Source: a virus. Taken from it: a DNA stretch of 59,778 bases. The DNA is taken from positions 1 through 59,778 of the IMG/VR virus record IMGVR_UViG_3300021197_001267; one strand, 5' to 3'. Positions 59,194-59,778 of this stretch are shown piece by piece; position 1 is the first letter of the stretch; every line of letters begins with the position of its first letter. The position numbers were made by a program, and so were the translations under genes. The notes under the pieces were generated by a model. The model was given only the letters and a program-made list of their open reading frames with translations, ran no database searches and was not told the DNA's origin.

Positions 59194-59445
59194 ATGATTG
59201 TCGAAAACCTAAACTTCTGCTTCCGACCAAACGTAGGAGACAGAGGGCAAGTCATCATCCCGCTCTCTCCAACCCTTGGAGTCTCCATGGTTGCGATGGA
59301 GGATGGACCTTCAGAAATTGCCGCTGTCGTTCTAGACGGGAAGGGCAAGGTCAACTGCGTCCTCTCTGACAGCAAGCCATTCTTCACCATCGGGTGCATC
59401 TTGGACTTCATCAAGCAAGCAAACAATGAATACAACACATTATGA
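59194..59445 (+). CDS. small hypothetical protein (83 aa)
   Basis: Follows module D. Beta-rich pattern (VIIPLSPTLGVSMVAMEDGP, IAAVVLDGKGKVNCVLSD) with a helical C-terminus (CILDFIKQANNE). No family recognised. Stop overlaps the next ATG. Confidence 0.65.
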   Translation: MIVENLNFCFRPNVGDRGQVIIPLSPTLGVSMVAMEDGPSEIAAVVLDGKGKVNCVLSDSKPFFTIGCILDFIKQANNEYNTL

Positions 59446-59588
59446 CACAAGGCCAAAGACTTGACAATCGCATGAAGAACTGCGGTAGCTTCGAACTTGC
59501 GCTCATCAGGGCGTGGTTCAAGGCAGACAAAAGCAACAAGGACCGCTTACAAGAGGCCTTCAAGAATACACAATTTGATTTGACATGA
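59442..59588 (+). CDS. small hypothetical protein (48 aa)
   Basis: ATG 59442 overlaps the preceding stop and the TGA overlaps the next ATG (59585): ATGA on both sides, good support for translation of a 48-residue protein. Basic/helical (FELALIRAWFKADKSNKDRL). Resembles small N-terminal helices of regulators but is too short to assign. Confidence 0.6.
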   Translation: MTQGQRLDNRMKNCGSFELALIRAWFKADKSNKDRLQEAFKNTQFDLT

Positions 59589-59770
59589 CGAAGAAACAAC
59601 TGCTTATCGAACGTATCAGCCATGTGCTGAACGACACAGGAGCGTACAAGGAGTTAACCAAGCTCCTCGTTGACCGCGAAGAGGTGCTACTGGACACCGA
59701 CATGGATAGCCTTGCCGATGAGCTTGAAGAATTTATTTTCAACTGGACACAAATCGAAGACAATGACTAA
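59585..59770 (+). CDS. small acidic hypothetical protein (61 aa)
   Basis: Starts MTKKQLLIERISHVLNDTGA, then a strongly acidic stretch (DREEVLLDTDMDSLADELEE). ATGA overlap at its start; its stop overlaps the next ATG at 59763. Its last codons GAC AAT GAC TAA repeat those of the gene ending at 140, so the two genes share an ending. Function unknown. Confidence 0.65.
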   Translation: MTKKQLLIERISHVLNDTGAYKELTKLLVDREEVLLDTDMDSLADELEEFIFNWTQIEDND

Positions 59771-59778
59771 AACAGAAA
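59763..59778 (+). CDS. 5' end of the 51-residue gene completed at 1-140
   Basis: ATG ACT AAA ACA GAA A: the last codon needs bases 1-2 (TC) to become ATC. Joined with 1-140 it is an uninterrupted 51-codon frame. This supports a circular or circularly permuted genome. Confidence 0.75.

Noticed and set aside
1-59778. Integrase, attachment site and lysogeny repressor
   Set aside because: I looked for tyrosine and serine recombinase patterns and for CI-like regulators and found none; the single winged-helix protein is MarR-like. I therefore do not call the phage temperate.

Overview
The window reads as the complete, circularly permuted genome of a tailed phage (most likely podovirus-like) that infects a Bacteroidota host. 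The two ends join in frame: the ATG at 59763 continues across the end of the sequence into base 1 and runs to a stop at 138-140, giving an uninterrupted 51-codon gene. The Bacteroidota host is inferred from several sequence features: two encoded proteins with type IX secretion (T9SS) sorting domains, -7 boxes of the form TAnnTTTG, a VirE_N-type primase domain, A-rich leaders without Shine-Dalgarno sequences, and capsid, portal and terminase proteins of the kind seen in Bacteroidota phages. I see no integrase, lysogeny repressor, DNA polymerase or RNA polymerase gene.

The circle has two divergently transcribed arms that leave a roughly 660-bp non-coding control region (56259-56917) and meet tail to tail at 12393-12396, where the two stop codons overlap in TTAA. 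The right-to-left-wrapping plus-strand arm (56918 to 59778, then 1 to 12396) is early type. It holds many very small genes, an ArdC-like antirestriction/zincin protein, an ERF recombinase with a PDDEXK exonuclease, a small SSB-like protein, tRNA-Arg(TCT), a DnaA-domain-IV-like protein, a DUF1599 protein, a primase-helicase, two more PDDEXK nucleases, and finally two secreted T9SS-cargo proteins. Those two are an M43-type metalloprotease with a type-A sorting domain and a protein with a CHU_C/type-B sorting domain.

The minus-strand arm (56258 down to 12393) is late type. It begins with small basic proteins and an SLT lysozyme-like protein. It continues through virion fibres, a GroES-like protein, putative small terminase, large terminase, portal, a block of fibre/appendage genes, scaffold, major capsid, adaptor/ring proteins and a very large tail protein. 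Two putative internal virion proteins and a 3414-residue polyvalent protein with an HEGYH zincin motif follow, then a DUF5675 protein, a 3-TM holin and small membrane/coiled-coil proteins. Two plus-strand islands interrupt this arm: a winged-helix regulator (52736-53209) and a self-contained unit coding a 66-residue exported peptide (53818-54131).

Regulation is unusually legible. A two-box module with 35-bp spacing (TAACATTCG, then CGTT..TA) precedes several plus-strand genes and probably marks early promoters. TATATTTG boxes precede late genes. The late arm starts at a TTG-N20-TACCTTCG promoter whose -7 box is the spacer of a perfect dyad, followed by a structured leader RNA. A second, independent three-way-junction RNA candidate lies just upstream of the tRNA. 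The most unusual biology is the phage-borne pair of T9SS cargo proteins and the two candidate structured RNAs.
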